A stretch of 64,000 nt of DNA from Streptosporangium sp. NBC_01756 (GCF_035917975.1 NZ_CP109130.1:2666001-2730000), one strand, 5' to 3'; shown: positions 56,618-64,000, counted from the first letter of the stretch. Program-made: numbers and translations. Notes: generated by a model not told the origin, from the sequence alone.

Positions 56618-56643
56618 GGTCGCTTCCGCTTACGGAAGCGACC
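56618..56643 (+). terminator. hairpin after the TetR-like gene
   Basis: GGTCGCTTCCG (56618-56628), loop CTTA, CGGAAGCGACC (56633-56643), followed by GGTTTATGT. It could also act as an operator for the downstream transporter. Confidence 0.65.
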
Positions 56644-56698
56644 GGTTTATGTGTGCCCGTTTTCACGTGGCAGAAACATCATTGAAGGGACTTCAAGC

Positions 56699-57892
56699 AT
56701 GACCCGCGACCTGAGGACGGCCCGCACCGGTGCGGTTCTCACATTCCTGCTCGCCGGACTTATGTGTGGATCGATGACCGTGCGCATCCCCGCGCTGTCC
56801 GACAAACTCGGCCTTTCCGAGGGGTCGGTCGGCGTCATCCTCCTCGTGTGGGGTCTGGGAGCGCTGGTCACCATGCAGTCGATGCGCGGCGTGATGACGC
56901 GCTTCGGCAGCCGGAGCATTCTGCGGGTCGGCGCCCCCCTGTGCGCGGCCGCTCTGACCCTGATGGCGTTCGCACCGACGTTCCCGACGCTACTGGTGGC
57001 CGCCGGACTCTTCGGCATGGCGTTCGGCGCGGTGGACATCGCGATGAACGCGCAGGGCTCGACGGTCGAGCGCGCCTACGGCCGCCCGCTGATGAACGGC
57101 ATGCACGCGGGCTGGTGCGTGGGCGCGATCTCCGCGGGTCTGCTGGGCACCGCGGCCATCGCGGCGGGACTGTCGTTCACCGCCCACCTGACCCTGATCG
57201 CCCTGCTCTCCCTTCCCCTGCTGATCGCCATCAGCCGCACCTACCTGCCGGATCCGGTTGTCGCCGACGGCCACGAGACGGGTGCCCGGCGCCGGCGGAT
57301 GCCCCCGGTCGTCTACCTGCTCGGCGTGATCGCGTTCTGCGCGTTCATGGTGGAAGGCACGGTCGCCGACTGGAACGGGCTCTACCTGCGTAACGTCCTC
57401 GGCGCTCCCGAGGCCGTGGCCGCACTGGGGTATCCGATCTTCGAGGCGGGCATGCTGCTCGGCCGCCTCACCGGTGACCGCGTCCGGGCCCGTTTCGGCG
57501 CCCGCGGCATGATCATCACCTCCGGGCTGGCCACCGCCGCCACCTTCAGCGTGGTCATCACGGCCTCGACGGCCCTGGTCGCCATCTCCGCCATGCTCTT
57601 CGTGGGCGTCGCGGTGGCCACGGTCTCCCCGATGGCGATGTCCCTGGCGGGCGACGCGGTCGACAACCCGGGCCCGGCCATCGCCCAGACCGGGGCGATG
57701 GGCTACGCCGGACTGCTGCTCGGCCCGGTGATCATCGGCTTCCTGTCGGACGTGGCCACACTCGGGACGGCACTCGGCATCGCCGTCGTGCTCGGGGTGC
57801 TGATCGCGCTGGTCGCCCGGTTCCTTCCCCGGCGCGGCGCGGCCTCCGCCCCGGCCGGGTCCTCGGAGCGCGAATTCTCCATGGCCGCCTGA
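56699..57892 (+). CDS. MFS transporter
   Basis: About 397 residues with twelve predicted membrane segments. The first is GAVLTFLLAGLMCGSMTVRIPAL. The loop after helix 2 has the basic MFS-like RGVMTRFGSRS, and GDRVRARFGARG marks the second half. Similar to the FucP/YdeR-like group of drug or sugar exporters. Probably regulated by the upstream TetR protein. AAGGGA lies eight bases ahead of the ATG. Confidence 0.9.
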   Translation: MTRDLRTARTGAVLTFLLAGLMCGSMTVRIPALSDKLGLSEGSVGVILLVWGLGALVTMQSMRGVMTRFGSRSILRVGAPLCAAALTLMAFAPTFPTLLVAAGLFGMAFGAVDIAMNAQGSTVERAYGRPLMNGMHAGWCVGAISAGLLGTAAIAAGLSFTAHLTLIALLSLPLLIAISRTYLPDPVVADGHETGARRRRMPPVVYLLGVIAFCAFMVEGTVADWNGLYLRNVLGAPEAVAALGYPIFEAGMLLGRLTGDRVRARFGARGMIITSGLATAATFSVVITASTALVAISAMLFVGVAVATVSPMAMSLAGDAVDNPGPAIAQTGAMGYAGLLLGPVIIGFLSDVATLGTALGIAVVLGVLIALVARFLPRRGAASAPAGSSEREFSMAA

Positions 57893-57910
57893 CCCGTCCC
57901 CGCGCCGGAA

Positions 57911-57946
57911 AGACCGGGCCGGTCAGACCGGTGCACAGCCCGGTCT
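57911..57946 (+). terminator. hairpin after the first MFS gene
   Basis: AGACCGGGC (57911-57919) pairs with GCCCGGTCT (57938-57946). A further 16-bp direct repeat (GGCGACGCTCCGGCGG at 57960 and 57991) follows in the same gap. Confidence 0.5.
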
Positions 57947-58076
57947 CCCGGCGGCCCACGGCGACGCTCCGGCGGCGCTCCGGCGCCCCCGGCGACGCTC
58001 CGGCGGATCCCGCTCTCGCCTCTCCGACGGACGCGCACCGTTCCACCGCATCCCCACCTGGCCCCATAGCTTCTTA

Positions 58077-58113
58077 TCTCATTATTTAAGACAATTTGGC
58101 TCAAAAAATGAGA
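58077..58113. promoter_or_regulatory. AT-rich promoter with inverted repeat ahead of the second MFS gene
   Basis: TCTCATT (58077-58083) and AATGAGA (58107-58113) flank an AT-rich 23 bp (ATTTAAGACAATTTGG part). It lies 19 bp before the start, is far more AT-rich than its surroundings, and is probably the promoter with an operator. Confidence 0.5.
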
Positions 58114-58131
58114 TTATTCTATGGTGTCTCC

Positions 58132-59328
58132 ATGAGAACCCCCAACCGTTGGGCCATGCTGAGCCTGGGCGTGGCCGCGCAGGGTTCAGGCTGCGTGTTC
58201 ATGTACGGGCTGCCGTTCCTCCTCCCCGCGCTGCAGGCGGAGCGGGGCCTGAGCCTGGCGCAGGCGGGAATCCTGGTGGGCGCACCCAGCGCCGGGATGC
58301 TCTTCACCCTCATCGCCTGGGGCTGGATCGCGGACCGCTACGGCGAGCGGCTGGCCATGACCACCGGACTGGCCTTGGCGACGGTCTTCCTGGCGCTGGC
58401 CGCCCTGACCGGCACGCCGGCCGTACTGGCGATCATGCTGGCGCTCGCGGGAGCCGCCGGCGCGTCGGCGAACGCGGCCAGCGGCCGGGTCGTGCTGGGC
58501 TGGTTCCCCAAGGAGAGACGCGGCGTCGCCATGGGCTGGCGGCAGACCGCCCAGCCGCTCGGGGTCGCCGTCGCCGGGGCCGTCGTCCCACCCTCCGTCC
58601 ACCTGTGGGGAGTGCGGGGCGCGCTGCTGGTCATGGCCGCCATCACCCTGGTCACCGCCGTGTCGGTCGGGCTCCTGGTCGTCGACCCGCCGAGAGGCGA
58701 CCGGGCCGCGGGCGAGCGCACGGCCTCGCCGTACCGCGACCCGGCCCTATGGCGGATCCACGGCGCGAGCATGCTGCTGGTCGTACCCCAGTTCGTGACG
58801 GCCGGGTTCGCCCTCACCTATCTGGTCGCGGCGCGCCACTGGGAGGTGGCCTCGGCCTCCCAACTCGTCGCGGCGGCCCAGTTCGGCGGCGCGGCCGGGC
58901 GTCTGCTGTGCGGCAGGTGGTCGGACCGGGTGGGCAGCCGGGTCCGGCCGATGCGACAGCTCGCCCTGGTCAACGGCACGGTGATGGCCCTGCTGGCGAC
59001 GGCCACGCAGATCGGTGCCGACGCCGCCACACCGCTGCTGATCGCGGCACTGATCATCTCCATGAGCGGCAACGGCCTGGCCTTCACCGCGGTCTCCGAA
59101 CTGGCCGGGACCTCCTGGGCCGGCCGGGCGATGGGTGTCCAGAACACCGCCCAGAACCTCGTCTCCGCCGCCACCCCCGGAGTGGTCGGCGCCCTCATCA
59201 CCGGAACCGGCTTCGCCACGGCGTTCGGGCTGGCCGGCGCCCTGGCACTCGCCGCCGCCCTCGCCACCCCGGGCCAGGCGGGGAGCAGCCCCGAGGTCCC
59301 CACGCCCCAGGTCGCAACCGGCAACTGA
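58132..59328 (+). CDS. MFS transporter (NarK/OFA-like)
   Basis: About 398 residues, twelve membrane segments. WGWIADRYGERLAM is the helix 2-3 loop signature. GWFPKERRGVAMGWRQTAQPLGVA resembles the nitrate/cyanate (NarK, CynX) and OFA branches. The substrate cannot be told from sequence. It ends convergent with the Fic gene, with no hairpin seen between them. Confidence 0.9.
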   Translation: MRTPNRWAMLSLGVAAQGSGCVFMYGLPFLLPALQAERGLSLAQAGILVGAPSAGMLFTLIAWGWIADRYGERLAMTTGLALATVFLALAALTGTPAVLAIMLALAGAAGASANAASGRVVLGWFPKERRGVAMGWRQTAQPLGVAVAGAVVPPSVHLWGVRGALLVMAAITLVTAVSVGLLVVDPPRGDRAAGERTASPYRDPALWRIHGASMLLVVPQFVTAGFALTYLVAARHWEVASASQLVAAAQFGGAAGRLLCGRWSDRVGSRVRPMRQLALVNGTVMALLATATQIGADAATPLLIAALIISMSGNGLAFTAVSELAGTSWAGRAMGVQNTAQNLVSAATPGVVGALITGTGFATAFGLAGALALAAALATPGQAGSSPEVPTPQVATGN

Positions 59329-59333
59329 ACCCC

Positions 59334-59357
59334 GGTGCCGCCAATGCCCCAGTAACC
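59334..59357. repeat. 24-bp dispersed repeat, copy A
   Basis: GGTGCCGCCAATGCCCCAGT followed by AACC. It matches 60920-60943 at 22 of 24 positions. A looser copy (GGTGGGCCACCGATGCCGCG) lies at about 63831. Confidence 0.5.
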
Positions 59358-59426
59358 ATTGAGGTAGAAGAGAGGCTGTTGGTGCGGTCTTGCCACTCAG
59401 GCTACTTTTCATCCATGGCAGATGCA

Positions 59427-60425
59427 TCACGACCTGCGGTGCCTTGACTTGAGGTAGTCGTTTACCCACTTCTTGCTGCTGCGCCACATGCCGTCATCGC
59501 CCTTGACCGCACGAAGGCGCCCCCGTGCGGCTGCCACCCGGAGGGCATTTTCGGTGACGTCGCGTGTCGCGAGAGCAGGCAGGGGGACAAGCTTGACCGG
59601 ACCGGCCACCGCCGGCATGACGAAGCGATACAGATTCGTCGTCACGCTGCGTGCGATGAGTTCACCCAACGGGCCGAACTCGTCATTGTCGGCTCGGCGC
59701 ATTGCCTGAAGGTACTTGTCGCGGTCGCGCTTGTAGATGATCGCCGGTGGATATCCAATCCTGCCAAGTACCAAGTTGAGCACCAAACGGCCCGTCCGTC
59801 CGTTGCCGTCGAGGAACGGGTGTATCTGTTCGAACCGGCTGTGAACGTGGGCCAAGAGTTCAGGGAGAGGCTCCTCGGACTCGCTGCGAAGGTCATCGAC
59901 GATCTTTACCCAGTCCCGCATCTGGGAGTCGACTTCCGGCCATGACGGCGGCTTCATACCTCCCGGGAATTTGGCGATCTCATGCTGCCGGAAGTTCCCC
60001 GGACCTTCGGCGGGGGTGGCATGTGGATGGGGATCCACAGCCCACACGAGCGACATGGCGGTGTGGTGTATCTGACGAATTTCCTGGAGCGTGGTGAGAT
60101 CTCCGTTCTGCCAGTCTCCCGGCTCCAGCGCCTGCCCGTACACCCACTTCGCAGCGTCGCCGTACCCTCTCACCTCCATGTAGTCCCTGAGAGGCTTCGC
60201 GCCTACCGCCCTGCCCTCCTCAAGAAGCTTCTCCACCTCTTGCAACACGAGCGTGTTGCCCTCGATCGCAGTGCTGTTGTGCGCCTCCTGGTGCCAGATG
60301 TCAGACCAGATGTCCTCTGCCTCAGCGGGCGAAGGCAGTCCGCCCAAGCGGTCACGAAGCTCTCGAACGGCCTCGTCGAGGCGCTGATACACAGTCGCCC
60401 TGGACGGCCTGCCCGGTCCTGACAT
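59427..60425 (-). CDS. Fic-family AMP transferase with built-in inhibitory helix
   Basis: 332 residues. The Fic motif HPFLDGNGRTGRL begins at His202 and is intact. The inhibitory motif S51-T-A-I-E55-G-N near the N-terminus marks a class II Fic protein, in which that Glu blocks the active site. A C-terminal segment (TENALRVAAARGRLRAVKG, MWRSSKKWVNDYLKSR) looks like a winged helix-turn-helix. Fic enzymes usually transfer AMP to a protein target, and the target here is unknown. The ATG at 60425 has GGGGGG ahead. It is probably self-regulated through the inverted repeats upstream. Confidence 0.92.
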   Translation of the reverse strand: MSGPGRPSRATVYQRLDEAVRELRDRLGGLPSPAEAEDIWSDIWHQEAHNSTAIEGNTLVLQEVEKLLEEGRAVGAKPLRDYMEVRGYGDAAKWVYGQALEPGDWQNGDLTTLQEIRQIHHTAMSLVWAVDPHPHATPAEGPGNFRQHEIAKFPGGMKPPSWPEVDSQMRDWVKIVDDLRSESEEPLPELLAHVHSRFEQIHPFLDGNGRTGRLVLNLVLGRIGYPPAIIYKRDRDKYLQAMRRADNDEFGPLGELIARSVTTNLYRFVMPAVAGPVKLVPLPALATRDVTENALRVAAARGRLRAVKGDDGMWRSSKKWVNDYLKSRHRRS

Positions 60426-60437
60426 CGGCCCCCCTAT

Positions 60438-60480
60438 GATTTTGTTCGGCTGAGTCGATATAAATGTACCGAACAAAATC
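60438..60480. promoter_or_regulatory. 12-bp inverted repeat upstream of the Fic gene
   Basis: GATTTTGTTCGG (60438-60449) and CCGAACAAAATC (60469-60480) are perfect reverse complements with a 19-bp AT-rich spacer. They lie 13 bp ahead of the Fic start, over the expected promoter. Confidence 0.75.
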
Positions 60481-60490
60481 AATCTACTTT

Positions 60491-60516
60491 GTTCGCTTCA
60501 AACAAAAAAAGCGAAC
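60491..60516. promoter_or_regulatory. second GTTCG-type inverted repeat upstream of the Fic gene
   Basis: GTTCGCTT (60491-60498) and AAGCGAAC (60509-60516), followed by another CGAACAA. It shares the TTGTTCG half-site with the first repeat, so the pair probably binds the same protein. Confidence 0.65.
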
Positions 60517-60520
60517 CGAA

Positions 60521-60998
60521 CAACTTGCCCGGTGATCCGATGTCGCGGCCAAGGAGGACAAAGCATCGAAGCCGCTGAGCCTCCTGCCGAGCGCATGGGC
60601 TCCATGCCCGACGGGCGAACGAGATCTCCGAGCAAGCCGACCGTCGCCCGGAGGCTCCAGCACTCTCGACCGCTCCCCGAAAGAGGTCCTCAGCCTCGTC
60701 GGACACCAGGCCGGAAGTCAGCCGCGTCGACACCGGCGCCTGCCACGGAGTGTTCGATTCCGGTCGTCCGAAGGGCGACGACGAAGTCGCGCGGACGGAC
60801 ACGGTTCGCGCCCAGAAGCCGGGCGCGAAAGATGCAAGCGAAGCTCGGTGCTACTCCTCGGTCGTGACCAGACCTGCCTGGCAGGTGCCCCACTGAGATG
60901 GGTCACCCAGCTTGACGTTGGTGCCGCCGATGCCGCAGTAACCCAACCCCGAACGACTCTCGCCGTGCGCGGTTCCAGCCTGTGAACGGCGACTACGG
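60521..60998. other. gene-poor stretch between the Fic and toxin genes
   Basis: No intact gene was accepted in this stretch of about 480 bp. Short minus-strand frames contain protein-like bits (RLLGANRVRPRDFVVALRT near 60750-60820 and GYCGIGGTNVKLGDPSQWG near 60880-60950), probably remnants. Confidence 0.4.
60920..60943. repeat. 24-bp dispersed repeat, copy B
   Basis: GGTGCCGCCGATGCCGCAGT followed by AACC. Partner of 59334-59357. Confidence 0.5.
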
Positions 60999-61517
60999 CT
61001 AACGCGGCCCCGCCCGAAACTCCGTCCAGAGATCGACGGCTTCCTCCAAGTCGAGTGCCGCCACATCCTCACGGGCCATGCCTACTATGTAGATCAACCG
61101 ACTGGCGAGCCAGTCAGGAACCGGCTCCCGCGCGGGGACCTCGCCGATGTGGATGTGATCGGTCAGAGCTCCGAGACGGTCGATGACCTCACCGAGGCGA
61201 ACAACATCGGGACGCGAACCGCCGGCCGCCCGGACTCGCGCCTTGGCCTCGGCGTAGACCTCTGCGTCGGCCCTCTCACCGACCGCCCAGATCTCACAGA
61301 TCTCGACCGCTTTGTCGTCGGTGATCCGGTAGACGACTCGCCAGGCGTTCCGGCCGACGACAAGTTTGCGGAATCCGGTCAGTTCCCCACCGAGCGGGTA
61401 ACCGGCCTCGGCGTTCTCCAGCAGCAGAAGGATCTTTTTCAGGACCTTGGGTACGGCGTCCGGACCGATCCTGCGGAGATCGTCAATGGCCGGGTCGGTG
61501 AATACGACGTCGGACAC
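60999..61517 (-). CDS. RelE/ParE-family toxin with C-terminal extension
   Basis: 172 residues, about twice the usual 85-100. Residues 1-95 are RelE/ParE-like (FTDPAIDDLRRIGPDAVPKV, LTGFRKLVVGRNAWRVVYRI, EICEIWAVGERADAEVYAEA). Members cut mRNA on the ribosome or poison gyrase. The last 75 residues (VVRLGEVIDRLGALTDHIHIG and the region ending DLEEAVDLWTEFRAGPR) are an extra domain I do not recognise. The GTG lies two bases after the antitoxin stop. Confidence 0.85.
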   Translation of the reverse strand: MSDVVFTDPAIDDLRRIGPDAVPKVLKKILLLLENAEAGYPLGGELTGFRKLVVGRNAWRVVYRITDDKAVEICEIWAVGERADAEVYAEAKARVRAAGGSRPDVVRLGEVIDRLGALTDHIHIGEVPAREPVPDWLASRLIYIVGMAREDVAALDLEEAVDLWTEFRAGPR

Positions 61518-61519
61518 CG

Positions 61520-61831
61520 TTACTCGTCGTCATCCGGGAGCGCGGCCAGCGACTCACGGGTATGCCCGAAAGCGGAAAGGACATCGTCGATCGACGTTCG
61601 CCGCCCGCTGTCGGTCGCCGCCCGTACGAGAACCAGCGCCAGGTCACGCAGATCGGCTGCAGCCTCTTCCATCTCGTTGAGACGCCGCATGCTCACGACC
61701 GCCGCGACCGGCTGATGCCGACGGGTCACCACCAGATCCGCCCCCTGCTCCGCGTCGGCTACCAGGCGAGCCACCCCGCGCTGCGCGGCCTCAGTGACCG
61801 TGAGCTCGGTCACATCACGGAGAACAGTCAT
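61520..61831 (-). CDS. Phd/YefM-family antitoxin
   Basis: 103 residues. The N-terminal DNA-binding part (VTELTVTEAAQRGVARLVADAEQG, LVVTRRHQPVAAVVSMRRLNEM) is the Phd/YefM fold. The C-terminal tail, which should wrap the toxin, is acidic (LPDDDE). ATG start. Antitoxin first and toxin second is the usual order, and the antitoxin normally represses the pair with toxin as co-repressor. Confidence 0.88.
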   Translation of the reverse strand: MTVLRDVTELTVTEAAQRGVARLVADAEQGADLVVTRRHQPVAAVVSMRRLNEMEEAAADLRDLALVLVRAATDSGRRTSIDDVLSAFGHTRESLAALPDDDE

Positions 61832-61836
61832 ACAAA

Positions 61837-61855
61837 AACTATATAGATAACTATA
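61837..61855 (-). promoter_or_regulatory. AACTATA direct repeats at the toxin-antitoxin promoter
   Basis: AACTATA at 61837-61843 and 61849-61855, 12 bp apart, within the very AT-rich ACTATATAGATAACTATACAG. It lies 6-25 bp ahead of the antitoxin start, where the -10 box and the antitoxin-binding site would be. Confidence 0.6.
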
Positions 61856-61869
61856 CAGAACAGCAATCC

Positions 61870-62784
61870 TCAGCCGTTTTCCCTCGCGATCGCTTCGCGT
61901 ACGGCCGGGACGATCTCCCCGGCCCAGCGGCCGAGGGTGACGAGGTCCTGGGCGCCGTGATCGGTCGAGAAGAGAATGAAGCCCGACGCGTCGTGCTCCA
62001 GCACGGCTCCGGTCAGTTCCTCGACCCACTGGCCGACCGAGCCGCCGATCCATCGGCCCTTGTGGTCACGGGTGGCGGGCAGTGGCCGGTCGGTGATCCG
62101 GCCGGGGAAGTTGTAGATCGTGCGAATCTCGCGCGGATCCCGGTTCACGGCTGCCGCCGCCTCGTCGATGATCGGCCGCGAAGTCCGGTAGCGCTCGCTG
62201 AGCCAGTCCGCCGCGTGGCCGGGGATCCAGCCGTCGGCCACCCGGCCGGTGGCGGCCAGGGATTTCGGTCCGTTCGATCCCGTCCACACGGGAGGCGCGG
62301 CCACGGGAGCGGGCTCGATCTGGTGCACCTGGTAGTGGCGGCCCTGGTAGGTGACCGGCGATCCACCGCCCGACAGCTTCTTGATCAGGACGATCGCCTC
62401 CTCGAAGGCGTCCACCGCATCGGCCGGTGACAGCCGGGGCACACCCATGTCGGCGATCCGGTCCCACAGCCCGCCGGCGCCCATGCCGAGCACGACGCGG
62501 CCGCCGGACAGCGCCGACAGCGACGTCGCGGTCCTGGCCAACATGGGAGCGGGCCGGGTCGGCAGGTTGGTGACATTGACGAGGCCGGCGATGTGCTGCG
62601 TACGTCCGAGGATGAAGCCGAGTGCGGCGTAGGCGTCCAGTCGTTCGCCGATGTAGGGATGATCCGACAGCGAGAAGAGGTCAAGCCCGTCGCGGTCGGC
62701 CTGCTGAGCCATGCGCGTCAGCTCCGGCGCCTCGCCGATGCCGCTGTGCGCGCCGAAGCCGAAGACGACGTCGTGTCCGAACAA
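61870..62784 (-). CDS. LLM-class (luciferase-like, probably F420- or flavin-dependent) oxidoreductase
   Basis: About 304 residues. The barrel motifs FGFGAHSGIGE, SLSDHPYIGERLDAYAAL, VTNLPTRPAPMLARTA, GRVVLGMGAGG and TGSNGPKSLAATGRVADGWIP are those of bacterial luciferase-like monooxygenases and F420-dependent reductases. The TTG at 62784 is chosen because AGGAAAGG lies seven bases ahead. An 8-bp-unit repeat lies just upstream. Substrate unknown. It is possibly in one unit with the truncated oxidoreductase and controlled by the MarR protein. Confidence 0.88.
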   Translation of the reverse strand: MFGHDVVFGFGAHSGIGEAPELTRMAQQADRDGLDLFSLSDHPYIGERLDAYAALGFILGRTQHIAGLVNVTNLPTRPAPMLARTATSLSALSGGRVVLGMGAGGLWDRIADMGVPRLSPADAVDAFEEAIVLIKKLSGGGSPVTYQGRHYQVHQIEPAPVAAPPVWTGSNGPKSLAATGRVADGWIPGHAADWLSERYRTSRPIIDEAAAAVNRDPREIRTIYNFPGRITDRPLPATRDHKGRWIGGSVGQWVEELTGAVLEHDASGFILFSTDHGAQDLVTLGRWAGEIVPAVREAIARENG

Positions 62785-62803
62785 GGGTCTGCCTTTCCTC
62801 AGT

Positions 62804-62850
62804 GGTGTCCCGGTGTCCCGGTGTCCCGGTGTCCCGGTGTCCTGGTGTCC
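62804..62850. repeat. 8-bp-unit minisatellite (GGTGTCCC, about six copies)
   Basis: GGTGTCCC four times, then GGTGTCCT and GGTGTCC. It lies between the LLM gene start and the truncated oxidoreductase, 20 bp upstream of the LLM TTG. Confidence 0.9.
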
Positions 62851-62906
62851 GGCGAGTGTGGCGGCCGAGCGTTCCGAGCCGCCGCGGAAAGCGCGGCCCG
62901 TCGCCT

Positions 62907-63197
62907 TCAGGCGGAGCCGAACTGCTCGGCGAAGCGGCCGGTGAACAGGTCGGCCCCCTTGTACTGGACAACCGTCTCGGCCTGGACGCGGACCACCGTG
63001 CCCCGGGTCAGGAATTCGGCGTAGGGGAAGAAAATGTTGCTCCCCCAGTCGGGCCGGGTCAGCGTCCGCAGCGATCCCGCCGTGTTGACGAACGCGTCCC
63101 CGGGATCGATGTGGACGACCTCCGTCTCGGCGACCAGCGCCTTGGCGAGTGCCGACCCTCCGTAACCGCCGCCGATGACCGCCACTGTACGGCTCAT
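62907..63197 (-). pseudogene. truncated FAD/NAD-binding oxidoreductase (N-terminal fragment)
   Basis: 96 residues only, where this family has about 350 or more. TVAVIGGGYGGSALAKAL is an intact Gly-x-Gly-x-x-Gly dinucleotide-binding motif, followed by HIDPGDAFVNTAG and NIFFPYAEF. After GTVVRVQAETVVQYKG the family pattern is lost and a stop follows, close to the 8-bp repeat. The upstream promoter still has two good palindromes. It is probably a deletion remnant, but the short protein may still be made. Confidence 0.65.
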
Positions 63198-63228
63198 GAT
63201 GCGCACCCCGATCGACAAAAGAAATTGA

Positions 63229-63243
63229 GTTCGCGACACGAAC
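63229..63243. promoter_or_regulatory. GTTCG-N5-CGAAC palindrome 1
   Basis: GTTCGCGACACGAAC, centred 22 bp from the next palindrome, in the promoter of the truncated oxidoreductase. Likely operator of the adjacent MarR regulator. Confidence 0.65.
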
Positions 63244-63250
63244 CATATTA

Positions 63251-63265
63251 GTTCGTGTCACGAAC
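63251..63265. promoter_or_regulatory. GTTCG-N5-CGAAC palindrome 2
   Basis: GTTCGTGTCACGAAC, a perfect 7-bp-arm palindrome about two helical turns from the first one. Confidence 0.7.
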
Positions 63266-63282
63266 TGCAACCCGGGGCGATT

Positions 63283-63765
63283 TCAACGCTCGCGTTCCGG
63301 GGGTGCTCCCCCGCCGGGCTCCAGGAAGACCACGGGGACCTTGTTGTCCAGCACGACGCGGCCGAGCAGGTCGGCGAACGTGTCGCGGTCGGCGTCGGCG
63401 AGCCCCGTCGCCAGGTTCTCGATTCGCCCGCAGGCCTCGCCGTAGAACTCCTCCGCGAGCCCGCCTCCCTTCCTGGTGAGCGCGATCCGCACCGCACGCC
63501 AGTCCTGCGGATCCGGTATGCGTCGAACCAGGCCGTTGCGCTCGGTGCGGTCCACCAGGCCGGTGAGGCTCGACTTGGCCAGCCTCAGCATCGCACCCAG
63601 CTCGCTCATGCCGTACGGCTGCGCCATCAGCACGCACAGCAACCGCCCCTGCTGCGAGGTGAGGCCGTACTCCCTGGCGGACTCGGCGTACACGGCGTTA
63701 ACCAGGAACGTGGACCGGACCAGCGCGGCCACTACTCCGATCCGTCCCTCGTCATGCTTTCCCAC
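63283..63765 (-). CDS. MarR-family transcriptional regulator
   Basis: About 160 residues. Winged helix: YGLTSQQGRLLCVLMAQPYGMSELGAMLRLAKSSLTGLVDRTERNGLVRRIPDPQDWRAVRIALT in order (helices 2-4 and the wing). GTG at 63765 begins the family-like part. An ATG at 63819 is in frame, but the intervening DNA looks like promoter. It probably represses itself and the downstream oxidoreductase genes through the GTTCG-N5-CGAAC sites. Confidence 0.88.
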   Translation of the reverse strand: MGKHDEGRIGVVAALVRSTFLVNAVYAESAREYGLTSQQGRLLCVLMAQPYGMSELGAMLRLAKSSLTGLVDRTERNGLVRRIPDPQDWRAVRIALTRKGGGLAEEFYGEACGRIENLATGLADADRDTFADLLGRVVLDNKVPVVFLEPGGGAPPERER

Positions 63766-63796
63766 GCGTTCAGGGTAACATTCAAATGCTTTATAA

Positions 63797-63809
63797 TTCG
63801 TAGGACGAA
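63797..63809. promoter_or_regulatory. TTCGT-AGG-ACGAA palindrome at the MarR promoter
   Basis: Within ATTCGTAGGACGAAC, a third version of the same site, 32 bp ahead of the regulator's GTG and next to an AT-rich TATAAT-like stretch. Confidence 0.6.
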
Positions 63810-64000
63810 CTACCCTCATCGGTGGGCCACCGATGCCGCGATGACCGTAGGAATAGCAAGCCATGAATCCGGCTGATCAGGCCCCTGGCAGACCGCCGTA
63901 CGCGATCGACTGCTGTCAGCTAAGCCAGAGAACCCGTAGGACGACTACGCGCAGTTGGTCTTCGAGTATGAGATAAACGGCCAGGCCTTCTCGACAATCA

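Noticed and set aside
60479..60893. Short overlapping frames on both strands between the Fic and toxin genes
   Set aside because: Codon bias is inconsistent, there are no ribosome sites, and protein-like bits switch frames. At most a decayed gene.
63863..64000. Possible gene start at ATG 63863 and a coding-like segment DDYAQLVFEYEINGQAFSTI at the right edge
   Set aside because: The ATG frame stops after about 37 codons, and the coding-like segment is in another frame directly after a TAG. It cannot be judged without the sequence beyond the edge.

Overview
The window is high-GC DNA (coding sequence strongly biased to G/C at the third codon position) with the gene set of a filamentous actinobacterium. 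The type VII secretion (T7SS) parts, SapA-like domains, F420/LLM-type oxidoreductase and the ligA-gat neighbourhood suggest a member of the Streptosporangiales or a close relative. That placement is inference. No rRNA, tRNA or CRISPR array was seen.

Left flank (1-9.5 kb): a possible gene end with a 77-bp tandem repeat, a secreted glycerophosphodiester phosphodiesterase-like protein, a repeat-rich gene-free stretch, a membrane VanW-family protein, then a CitA/CitB-type two-component system divergent from a tctCBA tricarboxylate transporter operon that ends in a very strong hairpin.

Housekeeping block (9.5-20.5 kb, all minus strand): a methionine-synthase-like gene, ligA, a GGDEF-EAL membrane protein, gatC, gatA, a two-gene AAA-ATPase/TOPRIM-like cassette, and gatB. 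The cassette lies inside the gat operon and is coupled to gatB by a GTGA overlap.

T7SS locus (20.6-52.9 kb): mycP, two tandem membrane pseudokinases with identical N-terminal DNA and SapA-like C-termini, eccB, a minus-strand operon of WXG100/EspC/PPE-like proteins, a divergent pair of effector-like genes, three YbaB/EbfC-like proteins, eccD, eccC, an 1864-residue polymorphic effector with a duplicated C-terminal module, and a WXG100-lytic transglycosylase fusion. No eccA or eccE was recognised. MycP, EccB, EccC and EccD would form the membrane machine. The WXG100 proteins are likely substrates or chaperone-like partners, and the lytic transglycosylase may open peptidoglycan for it.

Right flank (52.9-64 kb): an MBL-fold hydrolase, mnmA and a cysteine desulfurase (both tRNA thiolation), a TetR regulator with an MFS transporter, a second MFS transporter, a self-inhibited Fic protein, a Phd/RelE-type toxin-antitoxin pair, an LLM-class oxidoreductase, a truncated FAD oxidoreductase, and a MarR regulator with three matching palindromic sites.

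mnmA/cysteine desulfurase and the methionine-synthase-like/ligA/gat genes lie on the same strand on either side of the T7SS region. This suggests the secretion locus was inserted into, or grew inside, an older housekeeping cluster.
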